From WHSM01 sp050701635 (lineage in GTDB: Bacteria > Actinomycetota > Actinomycetes > Mycobacteriales > Micromonosporaceae): a stretch of DNA of 14,478 nucleotides. Positions 12,560 through 14,478 of the stretch are shown here, in pieces; the first letter of the stretch is position 1; each line of letters opens with the position of its first letter. The position numbers were made by a program, and so were the translations under genes. A model generated the notes under the pieces. That model saw nothing but the letters and a program-made list of their open reading frames with translations, had not been told where the DNA came from and did no database searches. The stretch lies in the NCBI GenBank assembly GCA_050701635.1, contig JBOGDF010000116.1, positions 1-14,478 of the forward strand, written 5' to 3'.

Positions 12560-13747
12560 CTACGGTCGCGCGCCGGGGGCGGGGATCAGGAGTAGGGGGC
12601 GGCCGGTGGTGACCCAGAAGAATTCGAGCGCGTTCAGGGCCACCAGGATCGCGGCGACCAGCGCGGCGGTGACCACCAGCGGCAGCAGCGGCGCTGCCGC
12701 GGCCAGCACCAGGCACAAACCCGCGGCGGCGGCACGGAACACCGTCGGCGCCCCGAACATCCGCCACCGCGCGTAGCTGAACCCGAGCAGGTAGAGCGCC
12801 GCCCCCGGAGCCAGCAGCAGCTCGAGCACCGAGTGCGGATGCTCCAGCGGGTGCGCCAGCAGCTTCTTGAGCCCGACGGCGACCCCGATCAGCGCGATCA
12901 CGTACGCCAGGTGGGCGTACGTGAAGACGTCCCGCACGATCCGGGCCTGCACGTTCGCGGTACGCAGCGCGTGGCGTACCGCCGAGGCGGCGAAGTGGAA
13001 GTACGTCCACCACAGCGCCACGATCAGCACGAACCCGAGCGCCAGCGCGCCGAGCACCGCCGGTCCGGGAGCCCGCCCGGCTCCGGCGCCAGCGGCCGCG
13101 GCGCTGCCGGTGGCCACGATCGTCTCGCCCAGCACGATGATCATGAACAGGCCGAACCGCTCCGGCAGGTGCGCGGTCTCGAAGTGCAGCCCTGCCAGCC
13201 GCTTGCCGAGCAGCCGCGGCCCGGCGATCTCGGTGAACGCCGCCACCGTCCACAGCGCCACCCGCCACGGCCCGTCGAGGAAGCCGCCGGCCAGGAACAG
13301 CGGCGCGGCGAAGAACAGCCCGATGCCGAACGGGTCCAGACCCGGGGCGCCGTAGAAACGCAGCGGCCGGATCGCCGACCACAGCACGATCCGCAGCACC
13401 GTGTACGCGCCGGCGAACAGCAGCCCGCCGCCCCCGTACGCCGTCGGCAGCGCCACCGCCATCGTGAACACGCAACCGGCCACCGCGAACAGCACCAGCC
13501 GTCCGTACGCGGTCTCGATCCGGGCGCCGGCGGCGTTGGCGTACACCGTGGTGCCGACCCAGCCCCACCACAGTGGCAGCAACAGCAGCAGCGAGAGCGC
13601 CACGTCGCCGAGACCGTGTCCGTGGGCGAGGGCGGCGGCGATCTGGGTGATGCCGAACACCCACACCAGGTCGATGAACAGCTCCGACCAGCTGACCTTC
13701 TGCTCCTCGGCCTGCGCCGGCTCGCCCGTCGTCTCCGCCTCCGTCAT
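12560..13747 (-). CDS. ltrA: low temperature requirement protein A family membrane protein
   Basis: The 395-aa protein is a polytopic membrane protein with roughly ten to twelve hydrophobic segments. The N-terminal VSWSELFIDLVWVFGITQIA (18-37) is the hallmark of the LtrA family, and FGLFMIIVLGETIVATG in the middle is a second conserved block. The family is named from a Listeria mutant unable to grow in the cold. The molecular function is still unclear, so the symbol names the family rather than a proven role. The ATG at 13747 lacks a ribosome binding site. A TATCTT box 7 nt upstream (13760-13755) could give a leaderless message, without a good -35. It lies 34 bp after the DUF4190-type gene in the same direction. 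Confidence 0.9.
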   Translation of the reverse strand: MTEAETTGEPAQAEEQKVSWSELFIDLVWVFGITQIAAALAHGHGLGDVALSLLLLLPLWWGWVGTTVYANAAGARIETAYGRLVLFAVAGCVFTMAVALPTAYGGGGLLFAGAYTVLRIVLWSAIRPLRFYGAPGLDPFGIGLFFAAPLFLAGGFLDGPWRVALWTVAAFTEIAGPRLLGKRLAGLHFETAHLPERFGLFMIIVLGETIVATGSAAAAGAGAGRAPGPAVLGALALGFVLIVALWWTYFHFAASAVRHALRTANVQARIVRDVFTYAHLAYVIALIGVAVGLKKLLAHPLEHPHSVLELLLAPGAALYLLGFSYARWRMFGAPTVFRAAAAGLCLVLAAAAPLLPLVVTAALVAAILVALNALEFFWVTTGRPLLLIPAPGARP

Positions 13748-13781
13748 GGCGGCAAAGATACGCGGTCGGCCGACCGGCGGA

Positions 13782-14478
13782 TCAGTCGAACGAGCTGGTG
13801 TCGATCGCGCCGGTGGCGACCAGAATGAAGATCACGGTGAAGGCCAGGCCGAGCAGCACGCCGACGGCGCCGGTGGCCAGGCCTGTGATCGCCATGCCCT
13901 TGCCGCCGATCTGGCCGTTGGACTCGTCGATCTTGCGCATCGAGATGAAGCCCAGCGCCGCGCCGGTGCCACCGGCGAGCAGCGCCGGGATGGCGGCGAT
14001 GATGCTCAGGCAGCAGCCGAGCAGCCCGAACACGACCGACACGATGCCGGCGACCATGGCGCCGATCGCCATCCCCGAGTTGCCGCCCCCACCGGTGGGC
14101 GTGTAGCCGCCACCGGTGGCGTACGGCGACGGCGGGGCACCGTACGCCGGGTAGCCGGGCTGGGGCTGCTGGCCGTACGGGTCGGGGGCGGGGCTGATCG
14201 GCGGGCCGCTGGCGGGCGGGCCGGACACCCCGGGAGCGCCGTACGGGTCGCCTGCGGGCGGTGCGCTGTACGGGTCGGACGCCGGCGGCGCGCTGTACGG
14301 GTCGGCCCCGGAAGGCGGCGCACCGTACGGGTCGGACTGCGGCGGCGGAGCACCGTACGGGTCCGAACCACCGGGCGGACCGTACGGGTTCGGCGCGGGC
14401 GGGGCGCCCGGCGCTCCGTACGGGTCGGACGGCGGTGGCGCGCCGTACGGGTCGGACGGCGGTGGCGCGCCGTACGGG
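13782..14478 (-). CDS. DUF4190-type membrane protein with Pro/Tyr-rich repeat tail (5' end outside window)
   Basis: The gene is open at the right edge, and 231 residues are visible. The N-terminal part is a disordered tail of repeated SDPYGAPPP units, then GYPAYGAPP and a Gly-rich stretch. The C-terminal part has two membrane segments (about MAIGAMVAGIVSVVFGLLGC plus IIAAIPALLAGG, and ITGLATGAVGVLLGLAFTVIFILV) around GAALGFISMRKIDES, the DUF4190 layout. Such proteins are common in Actinobacteria and have no proven function; the Pro/Tyr tail may mediate protein contacts at the inner membrane. The shorter reading from 14228 would start inside the repeat region, which continues in frame to the window edge, so the real start is upstream. 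Confidence 0.85.
   Translation of the reverse strand, partial: PYGAPPPSDPYGAPPPSDPYGAPGAPPAPNPYGPPGGSDPYGAPPPQSDPYGAPPSGADPYSAPPASDPYSAPPAGDPYGAPGVSGPPASGPPISPAPDPYGQQPQPGYPAYGAPPSPYATGGGYTPTGGGGNSGMAIGAMVAGIVSVVFGLLGCCLSIIAAIPALLAGGTGAALGFISMRKIDESNGQIGGKGMAITGLATGAVGVLLGLAFTVIFILVATGAIDTSSFD
14416..14478. repeat. 27-bp tandem repeat within the DUF4190-type gene
   Basis: A 27-bp unit beginning CCGTACGGGTCGGACGG is repeated exactly at 14416-14442 and 14443-14469, and a third copy starts at 14470. On the coding strand each unit encodes nine residues of the APPPSDPYG type. Degenerate copies continue to about 14230. The array probably varies in length between strains. Confidence 0.85.

Noticed and set aside
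12423..13664. Second minus-strand frame of 413 codons through ltrA
   Set aside because: Arg/Ala/Gly-rich off-frame reading of the same region, running past the ltrA stop without any family motif.
12833..13828. Plus-strand open frame of 331 codons across ltrA
   Set aside because: Antisense shadow; the minus strand encodes the recognisable LtrA membrane protein.
14230..14478. Repeat array considered as CRISPR
   Set aside because: Units are 27 bp without spacers and are in frame with a coding repeat.

Overview
The window is high-GC actinobacterial DNA. Gene density, GC-rich third codon positions, very frequent CGTACGG-type words, and orthologues of genes I know from Actinobacteria (Rv3030-like methyltransferase, etfBA, ltrA) suggest Micromonosporaceae. 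That placement is an inference from style, not a database match.

Left core block (1-4071). On the minus strand lie the start of a PLDc_N-type membrane protein, a BKACE/DUF849 beta-keto acid cleavage enzyme, and a SAM methyltransferase resembling M. tuberculosis Rv3030. Divergent from the methyltransferase are etfB and etfA on the plus strand. The methyltransferase next to etfBA recalls the order Rv3028c-Rv3029c-Rv3030 in M. tuberculosis. The methyltransferase appears to have an ATC start behind a strong Shine-Dalgarno (SD) sequence.

Accessory block (about 4087-12545). An AT-richer stretch follows etfA, and the next genes look like defence and conflict functions. (a) There is a solitary DpnII/MboI-like PD-(D/E)XK nuclease with its own promoter. 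(b) A nine-gene minus-strand run (8377 to 5391) encodes small zinc-ribbon and membrane proteins and ends in a helical WXG-like protein, an EndoU RNase toxin and a MafI-like immunity protein, the last three joined by ATGA overlaps. (c) Divergent from that run, an XRE-TPR regulator and an APH-fold kinase are translationally coupled. (d) A stand-alone ApeA-type HEPN protein lies back to back with a 314-aa unknown protein, only 28 bp apart. (e) The block ends with the 3' remnant of a TIGR04141/DUF6119 gene, cut off where core-like sequence resumes. No integrase, tRNA or att repeat was seen.

Right core block (12560-14478). On the minus strand are ltrA and a DUF4190-type membrane protein with a Pro/Tyr repeat tail, open at the window edge.

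The most interesting signal is at 5992-6080. At the junction between the WXG-like ORF and the EndoU ORF sit a G GGA AAA slippery heptamer in the correct phase, an SD-like AGGAAG 10 nt upstream, and a potential 11-bp stem-loop 10 nt downstream. This is the layout of the dnaX programmed -1 frameshift. A -1 shift would fuse the helical domain to the Pro/Gly linker and EndoU domain as one 303-aa polymorphic toxin.
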